64,000 nucleotides of DNA from JAPOXR01 sp965221815 (GTDB taxonomy: Bacteria; Pseudomonadota; Alphaproteobacteria; Rhodobacterales; Rhodobacteraceae). The notes under the pieces were generated by a model, which was not told where the DNA came from, made no database searches, and saw only the letters and a list, made by a program, of their open reading frames with translations. The stretch covers positions 992,001-1,056,000 of the forward strand of contig OZ244915.1 in the NCBI GenBank assembly GCA_965221815.1. Direction: 5' to 3'. Below, in pieces: positions 1 through 7,259 of this stretch (position 1 is the stretch's first letter; every line of letters starts with the position of its first letter). Both the position numbers and the translations under genes were made by a program.

Positions 1-43
1 CGGCCTTGCGGCTGTGCGAGTTCGAGTCTCGCCTCGGGCACCA
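1..43 (+). tRNA. tRNA-Leu, 3' part only (cut by window start)
   Basis: The first 43 bases hold the 3' part of a class II tRNA: a long variable arm, a T-arm with the loop core GTTCGAGTC, the 3' acceptor strand CTCGGGC, discriminator A and an encoded CCA. Alphaproteobacterial tRNA-Leu genes that start GCCCGAG pair exactly with this acceptor strand, and the long variable arm fits Leu. The anticodon lies outside the window, so the isoacceptor is unknown. Confidence 0.75.
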
Positions 44-150
44 AACTCATGATCGTGTCGACGATCCGGACGGGTGGTGGTGAAATTGGCAGAACCGAGT
101 AGCAATCGACTCCCGGGTCGCGACGGCATCGTCACGAGGCTCAGATAATA

Positions 151-933
151 TTGCCAGGTTTCTCATGCGGGCTCAGACTTTTTCTGCTGGCTTTACTGTC
201 CGTCATGCTGATGACAGCATCGCTGAAAGCGGATATCGCACGGATTGCCGTGGCGGCAAATTTTGCCAACGTCATCAATGAACTTGAGCATCGTTTCGAA
301 AACGCCACCGACTATCGCGTGTCCATTGTCACGGGATCAACCGGTAAACTCTATGCGCAAATCGTCAATGGCGCGCCCTATGAGGTGTTTCTTTCGGCTG
401 ACGCATGGCGGCCGCGATTGCTGGAACAGGGAGCTTTCGCGATTCCCGAGACGCGCTTTACCTATGCCATTGGACAGCTCGTCATCTGGAGCCTTCAACC
501 ACTACCAGACAGCAAGGATTTAACGGCGTTGCTCACCAATGCAACCGTACGTCGCATCGCCGTTCCCAATCCTGAACTTGCCCCTTTCGGTTTTGCGGCG
601 CTGGAGGTCATCAATCATCTCGATATTGCTGATGACATCGCGGCGAAACTCGTATTTGCCGAGAATGTCGGCCAGTCATTTGCCTTCGTTGCCACAGGAA
701 ACGCCGATCTGGGATTTGTTGCCAAGGCCAATATCCTGTTTCTCCCGGATGCGCAGCAGGGTCATTTTCGTGAGGTGCCAACAGACCTGCATCTGGCCAT
801 CAGGCAAGATGCCGTGACACTCAAATCCGCTGCCGACAACGAGGCGGCACTGGCATTCGTTGAATTTCTCAGAAGCCAGGAGGCGCGCGCGGTGATTGCG
901 CGCTATGGATACCAATTGGCTGACAATGACTGA
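151..933 (+). CDS. modA: ModA, periplasmic molybdate-binding protein
   Basis: This 260-residue protein is the substrate-binding component of a molybdate ABC transporter. Residues 1-27 form a Sec signal peptide (arginine, then a leucine-rich core, cleaved near LKA-D). The mature part opens with IAVAANF, and TGSTGKL at 61-67 and LSADAW at 81-86 match the oxyanion-binding loops of the ModA family. The start is a TTG; no in-frame ATG would keep the whole signal peptide, so TTG is preferred. It overlaps modB, and modC follows, giving the standard modABC order. Length is normal for the family. Tungstate could also be a ligand; sequence alone does not separate the two. Confidence 0.93.
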   Translation: MPGFSCGLRLFLLALLSVMLMTASLKADIARIAVAANFANVINELEHRFENATDYRVSIVTGSTGKLYAQIVNGAPYEVFLSADAWRPRLLEQGAFAIPETRFTYAIGQLVIWSLQPLPDSKDLTALLTNATVRRIAVPNPELAPFGFAALEVINHLDIADDIAAKLVFAENVGQSFAFVATGNADLGFVAKANILFLPDAQQGHFREVPTDLHLAIRQDAVTLKSAADNEAALAFVEFLRSQEARAVIARYGYQLADND

Positions 934-1603
934 CCTCGGCTCGGTCGTGGTCACCCTGAAATTGGCCACTTCTGCAACTGTTGTTTTGATGGTGATTTCG
1001 ATTCCGCTTGCCTGGTGGTTGGCTGTCACGCATTCTCGTATCAAGCCATTTGTCGAGGCGTTGACAGCGTTGCCACTGGTGCTGCCGCCAACGGTTTTTG
1101 GATTCTATCTGCTGATTCTTTTTAACCCGCAATTTCCAATTGGTGCCTTCTGGCTGCGGATGAGCGGGGACACCCTGGCCTTCTCATTTAGCGGGATTCT
1201 CGTGGCAACCGTCCTGCATTCACTGCCATTTGTGGTCCAGCCGCTGCAAAATTCATTTGAAAATGTCGGAAAAGGGGAGATCGAAGCGGCAGCGGTGTTG
1301 GGGGCTCGTCCGCTCGACATCTTTGCATCCGTGACAGCGCCGCTGGCGAAGCGCGGATTCCTGACTGCTGCAGTTCTCGGCTTCGCCCATTCAGTTGGAG
1401 AATTTGGCGTCATCCTGATGGTTGGCGGCAATATCCCGGAACGGACGCGAGTCATCTCGATCGACATTTATACGAGTGTTGAAACACTCGATTATGCCCG
1501 TGCCCACCTGTTATCGCTTGGGACTCTCATCTTTGCCTTTGTCACATTGCTGACATTGTATCTGATTAATTTTGGCCGTTCGGGGCGCAACCGCGCATTC
1601 TAA
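905..1603 (+). CDS. modB: ModB, molybdate ABC transporter permease
   Basis: Inner-membrane permease of about 232 residues with about five hydrophobic segments and the cytoplasmic EAA loop (EAAAVLGARPLD) that contacts the ATPase. The chosen ATG lies inside the last codons of modA; a TTG at 896 and an ATG at 926 are alternatives, none with a good ribosome-binding site, which suggests translational coupling. The stop codon is immediately followed by the modC ATG. Family assignment is firm from the pattern and the operon context. Confidence 0.93.
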   Translation: MDTNWLTMTDLGSVVVTLKLATSATVVLMVISIPLAWWLAVTHSRIKPFVEALTALPLVLPPTVFGFYLLILFNPQFPIGAFWLRMSGDTLAFSFSGILVATVLHSLPFVVQPLQNSFENVGKGEIEAAAVLGARPLDIFASVTAPLAKRGFLTAAVLGFAHSVGEFGVILMVGGNIPERTRVISIDIYTSVETLDYARAHLLSLGTLIFAFVTLLTLYLINFGRSGRNRAF

Positions 1604-2749
1604 ATGCTGGAATTGCAGGTTGAAATTTCCTTTCCGGGTTTCACCCTTTCGGTGAATGAGAGTTGGCCGGCAAAAGGATCGGTGGCATTGTTCGGCCCGA
1701 GTGGTGCCGGAAAAAGCACTTTGCTGCGCATCATTGCCGGCCTTGAGAGAAGTGCAGCCGGCAAGGTTCGATTCAACGGCACATGCTGGCAGGACAGTCA
1801 CGCACGAGCATTTGTTCCACCGCCTCAGCGGCGAGCTATTCTGGTGTTCCAGGACAGTCGACTGTTTCCACATTTGAATGTTATCCGGAATTTGCATTAC
1901 GGGATGACTCGTCGACGCGGTCCGGAAGGCCCGGACTGGGAGCACGTGATCAGCAGTTTTCAACTCCACGACCTGCTTGATCGTCAAACGGAATCGTTGT
2001 CCGGTGGCGAAAAACAACGGGTGGCTCTGGGTCGGGCGCTGCTTGCAGCGCCGCGGCTTCTCCTGTTGGATGAACCGATGAGCGCCCTTGATACAGATCG
2101 TCGGGACCAACTGCTTCCTGAACTGGCCCGCCTGTGCGACCAATTCGCGATTCCGGTAATTTGTGTCACCCATTCGGAATTGGAGCTGCGCGAACTGGGG
2201 GCCGAAGCCATGAAAATGGTTCAAGGAAAAATTGTCTCGCGTGCGTGGCAAGACCGGACGCGACAAGATACGACAGGGCAGGCTAAGCCGCTAGGAGACG
2301 TGTCCGAGCGTGGCGTATGGCTGGCAGCGCGGTTTGTGGGAATCGCTCAAGGAGGACTGGTCGAATGTCAACTGGGTGATGAGACAGTATTTGCTCGAAG
2401 GAGCACAGGTTCGCGCACCACCGCGGAAAAACCTGGAAGTCAAATCCGTGTTGGGTTTGACCCCCGTGCGGTGGTTCTCGCACGCGATCCGCCATCTGGC
2501 GTGTTTTCCTACGGACGAATCAAGGCAGACCTCATATCAGTTGAGGAATCAAGGGGTCAGCAAGGCCAGTTGCTATGCTTTTCGGTGAATGGGGAATTGT
2601 TCACCATGGAGATGTCAGGCGATGTCCTGCGACCATCACTGCCGACAGTTGGTGAGCCACTTTATCTCATTCTTTCGCAGCCGGCGGTGACCGATGGCAT
2701 TACTGAAGAGAGTTCCGCAAACTGTGGGGTAATTGCGTTTGATTTGTGA
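1604..2749 (+). CDS. modC: ModC, molybdate ABC transporter ATPase
   Basis: This 381-residue ATPase powers molybdate uptake. Walker A GPSGAGKST is at 31-39, the ABC signature LSGGEKQR at 132-139, and Walker B LLLLDEP at 152-158. The C-terminal third, after about residue 290, fits the molybdate-sensing Mop/TOBE domain usual in ModC. It begins directly after the modB stop codon with no spacer, so the three genes form one unit. The next gene downstream is mobile-element debris, so the operon probably ends here. Confidence 0.93.
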   Translation: MLELQVEISFPGFTLSVNESWPAKGSVALFGPSGAGKSTLLRIIAGLERSAAGKVRFNGTCWQDSHARAFVPPPQRRAILVFQDSRLFPHLNVIRNLHYGMTRRRGPEGPDWEHVISSFQLHDLLDRQTESLSGGEKQRVALGRALLAAPRLLLLDEPMSALDTDRRDQLLPELARLCDQFAIPVICVTHSELELRELGAEAMKMVQGKIVSRAWQDRTRQDTTGQAKPLGDVSERGVWLAARFVGIAQGGLVECQLGDETVFARRSTGSRTTAEKPGSQIRVGFDPRAVVLARDPPSGVFSYGRIKADLISVEESRGQQGQLLCFSVNGELFTMEMSGDVLRPSLPTVGEPLYLILSQPAVTDGITEESSANCGVIAFDL

Positions 2750-3019
2750 TTGTGCCAAGAGTCATGCATGTCGGATACCGCGCAGATTTATCAGTTGACA
2801 GTTCGCTTGCTCGGGATCAATCCGATGATCTGATGACGGATGCGGGTACTGGATTCGACGGCACTGCCGGAGTTGCATGGCATTCTTCAGGTGGCCATAG
2901 GCTGGGAGGGTTTTCGCTTGTCCGCCTTTGAGATCTCTGCGGTACAATACGGCGTGTTTGAATTGCATGTGGTGAGTCGGGACGTTGCCTTCCGGGATTT
3001 CGGGTTTTGTGAGAGGGAT
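2750..3019. other. unassigned stretch between modC and IS630 remnant
   Basis: The minus-strand frame of the IS630 remnant stays open through this stretch down to 2762, but the translated sequence no longer resembles an IS630 transposase after the usual C-terminal block. I see no gene here; it is probably old flanking or scrambled element DNA. Confidence 0.4.
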
Positions 3020-3304
3020 CGGTTTCCCTATGTTGATGCGGGCATCGTCTGTTGTGAATCTCCAGTTGACGGGTCGTTTGTCGGCGTTGCGGTGTGTCTG
3101 CCAGGCGGCGGCTTCGCGGACCCTGGTGTCGCGGTCGGGAATGCGGCGGGCGAGTCGTGCCGCCTCGGCCGGCGCGAACGTATCAGACAGTGTTGAGACT
3201 GTGTGGGTGTTCAGGTTGTCCATCACCAGCACGATCTTTTTGCCGGGGAAATGGATGTCCGCCAGATCTTTCAGCATTTGAGCAAAGTCCCGGCTGTCTG
3301 TGTC
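3020..3304 (-). pseudogene. IS630-family transposase, C-terminal remnant with internal deletion
   Basis: On the minus strand the frame reads DSRDFAQMLKDLADIHFPGKK, then VLVMDNLNTHT (a catalytic Asp region of IS630 DDE transposases) and FAPAEAARLAR, and jumps straight to RIPDRDT and NWRFTTDDARI, the usual C-terminal block. In intact relatives a segment with the PKHGSWL motif and the last catalytic acidic residue sits between LAR and RIPD, so an in-frame deletion removed it. The 5' part is lost where IS5-family copy 1 begins at 3307. It cannot encode an active transposase. Confidence 0.75.
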
Positions 3305-3320
3305 TAAGGCCCGTTGACAA

Positions 3321-3707
3321 TTATCGTGCCGCCACCACGCCCGCCATCAGATAAATCCCGGCTGCGAAGCTTGCGCGGGTCTTGTCGTATCGCGTGGCGA
3401 GACCCCGGAACTCCTTGATTTTCGCAAAGAAATTCTCGATCCGGTGCCGTTCCTTGTCAGCGTCGCGGTCAAAGTCGCGTGGTGTGCTTCGGTTTGACCG
3501 CGGCGGGATCACCGCCGTGGCTCCGCGTTCCGCCACTGTGTCCAGCACCCAATCCGCGTCAAAGGCCTTGTCGCCAATCAACATCTCACAGGTGAGATCG
3601 TCCAGGAGTTCACGCACAGCCTTGAGATCGTGAGTCTGACCGGGGAGAATCACAAGCCGGATCAGATGTCCGACAGCATCGGTGAGAACCACGACCTTGC
3701 GGGTCAA
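3321..3707 (-). CDS. IS5-family transposase, second frame (OrfB, expressed by -1 frameshift)
   Basis: This is the C-terminal catalytic half of the IS427-group transposase. LIGDKAFDADW carries the second catalytic Asp, and KERHRIENFFAKIKEFRGLATRYDKT carries the catalytic Glu and the downstream K/R residues of the DDE domain. It overlaps the end of OrfA in the -1 frame and is probably made only as a fusion. Compared with copy 2 it has a few substitutions (for example ENFF against ENVF), so the copies have drifted slightly. Both frames are open and could be active. Confidence 0.85.
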   Translation of the reverse strand: MTRKVVVLTDAVGHLIRLVILPGQTHDLKAVRELLDDLTCEMLIGDKAFDADWVLDTVAERGATAVIPPRSNRSTPRDFDRDADKERHRIENFFAKIKEFRGLATRYDKTRASFAAGIYLMAGVVAAR

Positions 3708-4081
3708 CCCTCCTTTTGAGCGACCGATTCCTTCCGATTCTGATCCCCCTTTTTGGCCCCGGAGGCCTTCTGGTGCGCTTGCATGATCGTGCCATCCACA
3801 GACACCATCGACAGATCCAGATCACCAGATAACTCATTGAAAATACGTTCAAAAAGATCCGCTTTGGCCCAACGCCGGAACCGTTTGAAGACACGGGTCC
3901 ACCGCCCAAAATGCGGCGGGAGATCACGCCAGGGTGTACCCGTGCGAAACCGCCAGAGAACTCCCTCCAGAAAAAGACGATTGTCCACAGCTGTGCACCC
4001 CGGGTCAGTTACCTTGCCCGGACACAGCGGTGCCACCCGCGCCCACATCTCATCTGTCAAAACTGTGCGATCTGCATTCAT
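3704..4081 (-). CDS. IS5-family transposase, first frame (OrfA)
   Basis: This frame encodes the DUF4096-like N-terminal half of an IS427-group DDE transposase, with VLTDEMWARVAPLCP, WRFRTGTPWRDLPP and the first catalytic Asp in MVSVDGTIM. The ATG at 4081 follows AGGTGACAAG; an upstream GTG at 4144 would add 21 residues. The frame ends shortly after the run AAAAAGGGGG (minus-strand reading, 3745-3754). A -1 slip there gives AKKGGSESEG and then GIGRSKGGLT, the expected family sequence, joining it to the second frame. Confidence 0.85.
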   Translation of the reverse strand: MNADRTVLTDEMWARVAPLCPGKVTDPGCTAVDNRLFLEGVLWRFRTGTPWRDLPPHFGRWTRVFKRFRRWAKADLFERIFNELSGDLDLSMVSVDGTIMQAHQKASGAKKGDQNRKESVAQKEG

Positions 4082-4200
4082 CTTGTCACCTGTCTCGTCT
4101 GCTCGTGCCGCCTTTTCCGGCGTGCAATCCCGGCAAAAATACACGATAAATGCTCAAGACGCAAGGCAATTGTCAACGGGCCTTAGTCAACGACGATTCG

Positions 4201-4482
4201 ATGACTCATCTTTCAGCTATCGAACCCGCCTCCACTCGTAGCGGGGACACTGCTCATGGAGTTATCGTTAACCTTCCGGCAGGCTGGGACTTTGGCTTCA
4301 TCAAACCGGATGAAGGTGGTGAAAATATATTCTTTCATGCCAGCATGGTTTGCGGCGAGATGTCTCTTGACGATCTTGCGGTCGGTGATGACGTCCAGTT
4401 CAAGGTGGGGGAAAATCACAACACGGGACAACCAATTGCAATGGATGTTTCTAAAGTGGTGGCATTCGATCGATTCCTGTGA
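4201..4482 (+). CDS. cold-shock-domain-like small protein
   Basis: A 93-residue protein whose residues 18-88 resemble a cold-shock (OB-fold) domain: GVIVNLPAGWDFGFIKPDEGG matches RNP1 (usual KGFGFI), and ENIFFHASMV matches RNP2 (usual VFVHFSAI). The first RNP1 glycine is replaced by Asp, so nucleic-acid binding may be altered. The ATG at 4201 is preferred because the longer frame from 4150 begins inside the IS right repeat. There is no clear ribosome-binding site, and IS copy 1 ends 17 bp upstream, so the native promoter has probably been displaced. The N-terminal 17 residues are not typical of Csp proteins. Confidence 0.65.
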   Translation: MTHLSAIEPASTRSGDTAHGVIVNLPAGWDFGFIKPDEGGENIFFHASMVCGEMSLDDLAVGDDVQFKVGENHNTGQPIAMDVSKVVAFDRFL

Positions 4483-4493
4483 CACCCACATTG

Positions 4494-4527
4494 CCGCCCC
4501 CACTGAAGTTATTTGTGACAAATGACA
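4494..4527 (-). repeat. transposon-end-like motif with GTGACAAATGAC core (single copy)
   Basis: The bases CCCCACTGAAGT followed by TATTTGTGACAAATGACA are nearly repeated at 6066-6117, where a second 23-bp unit is present. Read on the minus strand the motif starts TGTCATTTGTCACAAAT, which has the 5'-TGT start and short-repeat layout of ends bound by TnsB/Mu-like transposases. This is an inference from pattern only. Confidence 0.4.
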
Positions 4528-4573
4528 CGAGTCCCCGGTTGACCCGCCGTGCACAAAGGATTAGCTTACGGGC

Positions 4574-4765
4574 ATGACAGAACCGACACCTCACCAACTG
4601 TCCGAGCGCATGGCGCGATTGGAGGAACGCATGGAGACAATGAACGAACGCTATGACAAGGGCTGGGCCTTGATGCGCGAGGATATGGCCAAGCGGGAGA
4701 CCCGCCTCATTCTGGCGATGGCCGGCATGATCGGCCTCGCCGTCGCGATCCTGAAGTTTGTCTGA
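4574..4765 (+). CDS. small coiled-coil protein with C-terminal membrane anchor
   Basis: A 63-residue protein. Residues 1-45 are charged with heptad spacing (LSERMARLEERMETMNERYD), predicting a coiled coil; residues 46-63 are hydrophobic (LILAMAGMIGLAVAILKFV), predicting one transmembrane helix at the extreme C-terminus. Its start (TEPTPHQLSERMARLEERM) resembles the triplicated proteins at 37.8-39.5 kb (EEPTLHELAKLCAVLEERM), which share the same order of coiled coil, then membrane segment. I do not know its function. It lies between the inverted IS copies 1 and 2. Confidence 0.6.
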   Translation: MTEPTPHQLSERMARLEERMETMNERYDKGWALMREDMAKRETRLILAMAGMIGLAVAILKFV

Positions 4766-4916
4766 AGGCTCCGCCCCGCCGCAACGATGACTGACTTTGA
4801 TCCGCGGGGGTCTAAGGCCCGTTGACAATTGCTTTGCGTCTTGAGCATTTATCGTGTATTTTTGCCGGGATTGCACGCCGAAAAAGGCGGCACGAGCAGA
4901 CGAGGTGGGTGACAAG

Positions 4917-5294
4917 ATGAATGCAGATCGCACAGTTTTGACAGATGAGATGTGGGCGCGGGTGGCCCCGCTGTGTCCGGGCAAGGTGACCGACCCGGGG
5001 TGCACGGCGGTGGACAATCGTCTTTTTCTGGAAGGAGTTCTCTGGCGGTTCCGGACAGGAACCCCCTGGCGTGACCTCCCGCCGCATTTTGGGCGGTGGA
5101 ACAGTGTCTTCAAACGGTTCCGGCGTTGGACCCAAGCAAATCTTTTTGAGCGTATTTTCAATGAGTTATCTGGTGATCTGGATCTGTCGATGGTGTCTGT
5201 GGATGGCACGATCATGCAAGCGCACCAGAAGGCCTCCGGGGCCAAAAAGGGGGATCAGAATCGGAAGGAATCGGTCGCTCAAAAGGAGGGTTGA
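4917..5294 (+). CDS. IS5-family transposase, first frame (OrfA)
   Basis: N-terminal half of the IS427-group transposase, with the first catalytic Asp in MVSVDGTIM. The ATG follows GAGGTGGGTGACAAG. It ends in TGA at 5292-5294; the slip-prone run AAAAAGGGGG lies at 5244-5253, and a -1 shift there restores the family sequence and joins OrfB. Confidence 0.85.
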   Translation: MNADRTVLTDEMWARVAPLCPGKVTDPGCTAVDNRLFLEGVLWRFRTGTPWRDLPPHFGRWNSVFKRFRRWTQANLFERIFNELSGDLDLSMVSVDGTIMQAHQKASGAKKGDQNRKESVAQKEG

Positions 5295-5677
5295 CCCGCA
5301 AGGTCGTGGTTCTCACCGATGCTGTCGGACATCTGATCCGGTTTGTGATTCTCCCCGGTCAGACTCACGATCTCAAGGCTGTGCGTGAACTCCTGGACGA
5401 TCTCACCTGTGAGACGTTGATTGGCGACAAGGCCTTTGACGCGGATGGGGTGCTGGACACAGTGGCAGAACGCGAGATGACGGCGGTGATCCCGCCGCGG
5501 TCGAACCGAAGCACGCCCCGCGATTTTGACCGCGACGCCTATAAGGAACGACACCGAATCGAGAATGTCTTTGCGAAAATCAAGGAGTTCCGGGGGCTCG
5601 CCACGCGATACGACAAGACTCTTGCAAGCTTCGCAGCCGGGATTTATCTGATGGCGGGCGTGGTGGCGGCACGATAA
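5291..5677 (+). CDS. IS5-family transposase, second frame (OrfB, expressed by -1 frameshift)
   Basis: Catalytic C-terminal half, with LIGDKAFDADG (second Asp) and RHRIENVFAKIKEFRG (Glu). It is intact and ends 14 bp before the right inverted repeat. It is expected to be made only as a frameshift fusion with OrfA. Confidence 0.85.
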   Translation: MTRKVVVLTDAVGHLIRFVILPGQTHDLKAVRELLDDLTCETLIGDKAFDADGVLDTVAEREMTAVIPPRSNRSTPRDFDRDAYKERHRIENVFAKIKEFRGLATRYDKTLASFAAGIYLMAGVVAAR

Positions 5678-5824
5678 TTGTCAACGGGCCTTAGCTCTTG
5701 GTGGCCTGAATGGCCCCACACTTTGCGGGACTCTCTGACTCCTGACGATGAGCTGACCCGGGACTGAGGGCCATGCCCTTGCCACTGCGGTCCGGGATCC
5801 GTATCCTGTGTCAATGCATCAAGA

Positions 5825-5858
5825 CCCGCCTGATGGCCGTCTAACCCCATCAGGCGGG
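5825..5858. other. perfect 12-bp inverted repeat upstream of small membrane gene
   Basis: The arms CCCGCCTGATGG (5825-5836) and CCATCAGGCGGG (5847-5858) are separated by 10 bases and can form a strong hairpin 22 bp before the ATG at 5881. No T-run follows on either strand, so a classical terminator is unlikely; a leader hairpin or protein-binding site is possible. Confidence 0.5.
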
Positions 5859-5880
5859 CAGGTTAGAAAAGGATACATCC

Positions 5881-6057
5881 ATGACCATCGATCGCGACTG
5901 GATCACGCTCGCCGGCATTGTCACGATCATCGCGTTTCTGTGGAATCTGCATCGCGATCTGCGGGGAATCTTGGATCGCGTGTCGCGCCTGGAAGGCACC
6001 GTTGATACCCTCGCCAAGGTGCTGGTGAACCGTGAGGTCGCTCCCACCCGGGGATAG
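5881..6057 (+). CDS. small membrane protein with N-terminal transmembrane helix and short coiled coil
   Basis: A 58-residue protein: residues 7-22 are hydrophobic (WITLAGIVTIIAFLWN), followed by a charged heptad segment (LHRDLRGILDRVSRLEGTVDTLAKVL). The ATG follows AGAAAAGGA at a good distance. It ends in TAG right before a C11 tract. The layout (membrane helix, then coiled coil) is the reverse of the 4574 protein. Such short proteins occur as phage or element accessory genes; I cannot assign a function. Confidence 0.55.
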   Translation: MTIDRDWITLAGIVTIIAFLWNLHRDLRGILDRVSRLEGTVDTLAKVLVNREVAPTRG

Positions 6058-6117
6058 CCCCCCCCCCCACTGAAGTCTTTTGTGACAATTCACCGAAGTG
6101 ATTTGTGACAAATGACA
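6058..6117 (-). repeat. C11 tract plus two 23-bp repeats (transposon-end-like)
   Basis: Eleven C bases (6058-6068) lead into two units with a 23-bp period: CACTGAAGTCTTTTGTGACA at 6068 and CACCGAAGTGATTTGTGACA at 6091, ending AAATGACA. Read on the minus strand the outer end begins TGTCATTTGTCAC. The motif recurs at 4494-4527, and its core GTGACAAATGAC recurs in the array at 13.2-13.4 kb. It is best explained as a transposon end with tandem transposase-binding sites. Confidence 0.45.
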
Positions 6118-6429
6118 ACGAAGGCCCTCAAAAACGGAGATAATGGCTATTACCGTATCCCGCATCCAGGATTGCTCTGGAATGGCGAAGATGAGCGAGA
6201 GAGTGCACCTTTGCGGAGGACGGCGGCCGACAACGCCTCGGTCACATGTGTAAGTCCAAGGTCGCAGCACCAAAAGACGTGACGAATATCGAAACGGTGG
6301 CGCAAAGCATGCTGCTACGTGGACCCAGGGAACTATCGCGGGTAGTGGATCATCTCATTATGGGCATCGGATAGTATGCAAGGTTGGGCTGAATTTCGTA
6401 CTTGAGGGACATTACGCGATCAACGATAC
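6118..6429. other. non-coding stretch, nothing recognised
   Basis: There is no frame with convincing coding character on either strand between the repeat pair and the ATPase remnant. It may contain the promoter of that remnant. Confidence 0.4.
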
Positions 6430-6988
6430 ATGATAAGAATTACGATTATGAATTTTGACATTCCTACACCCGAAGGGCCACACCGAATTCAACTTGATGA
6501 AGGTTCGACAACAACTTTCTGTGGGGCAAATGGCAGTGGCAAGACGCGTCTCGCCGTTGAAATCGAAACAAAGCTCGGGTTGCGTGCGCACAGAATCTCA
6601 GCGCACCGCGCTCTTTCACTGAATCCAGATGTCCCTAAAATTTCAGAACAGAGTGCCCTGGCCAGGTTGAGGACTGGCGAAAGACAAACGTAACTCATCA
6701 CGATTTGGTCCAATCTCGCCCGCACCACCGCTGGAACCGAAACCCGGCCACACAGTTGCTCAATGACTTTGACTATCTCATCCAGGCCCTTTTCGCCGAT
6801 CACATAAAAACAACACATGAAAGCCACCGCCGCCTACAGACAGGTAATTGCCACGACGTGAGATTCTCAAAGTTTGAGGAGCTTTTCAAGATTTGGGAAG
6901 AGTTGCTTCCCGCCCGGAAGACCAAATTCGACGGTGATCGTATCAGTATTCAAGTCCCTAACTGTAGAGAATTGAGACTCTCATCGCT
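6430..6988 (+). pseudogene. P-loop ATPase gene, frameshifted and truncated
   Basis: The first frame (6430-6693) encodes MIRITIMNFDIPTPEG, then a Walker A motif GANGSGKT at residues 34-41 and HRALSLNPDV, and stops at 6693. The next frame (about 6705-6988) continues in the same style, with NPATQLLNDFDYLIQALFADH and KFEELFKIWEELLPARK, so one frameshift separates them. The layout fits an SMC/ABC-like AAA ATPase of the kind often found in genomic islands, sometimes in defence loci, but the family cannot be fixed. The end is lost where the left end of the 6989-9181 element begins. Confidence 0.6.
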
Positions 6989-7110
6989 TGTGATTGAGAC
7001 TCGGGCATTTTTGAACTCACATTAACTGCGACTCAAACGTGTCTTCTGCTCACATGATGTGAGACTGAACTCAGATTATCTGCGACTCAACTCACGTGCG
7101 TGCGACTCGG
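6989..7110 (+). repeat. left-end motif array of the 6989-9181 element
   Basis: Imperfect direct repeats: AACTCACATTAACTGCGACT (7016), AACTCAGATTATCTGCGACT (7068) and AACTCACGTGCGTGCGACTC (about 7089), preceded by TGTGATTGAGACTCGGG. Blocks TTTGAA, CACA and TGCNACT are shared with the reverse complement of the right-end array. This is the layout expected of multiple transposase-binding sites. Confidence 0.5.
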
Positions 7111-7259
7111 GCGGGGTCTTTGTTGTCCAGAAAACGATCGTTTTTCCAGCGGGGCCTGTCGGTGTCCATTAACCGCGTATTGATCACTCAAAAACCTGTT
7201 GCAGAAATCAAAGCTGTGTTGCAAGAGGATCTCTATCTTTCTGGACAGGTCGAACAACC

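Larger units (their letters stand above)
3307..4183 (-). mobile_element. IS5-family (IS427-like) insertion sequence, copy 1
   Basis: An 877-bp element bounded by perfect terminal inverted repeats starting AGGCCCGTTGACAATT, with a TA duplicated at each side (3305-3306 and 4184-4185; the target reads CTAG). It carries two overlapping transposase frames on the minus strand. It cuts the IS630 remnant on its left and lies 17 bp before the cold-shock-like gene on its right. Its length equals that of copy 2 at 4815-5691, which is inverted relative to it. Confidence 0.9.
4815..5691 (+). mobile_element. IS5-family (IS427-like) insertion sequence, copy 2
   Basis: This second 877-bp copy is in the opposite orientation to copy 1. 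It has the same terminal inverted repeats (AGGCCCGTTGACAATT) and a TA at each border (4813-4814 and 5692-5693). Copies 1 and 2 face each other across 630 bp that hold the cold-shock-like gene and the small coiled-coil gene. Confidence 0.9.

Noticed and set aside
60..150. Molybdenum-cofactor riboswitch before modA
   Set aside because: The stretch is short, I could not match the conserved Moco RNA blocks, and a tRNA-like fragment explains part of it.
5825..5858. Rho-independent terminator
   Set aside because: The hairpin is strong but neither side is followed by a T-run.
6058..6068. Phase-variable C11 tract
   Set aside because: It follows a stop codon and lies in a transposon-end-like repeat, so no reading frame depends on it.
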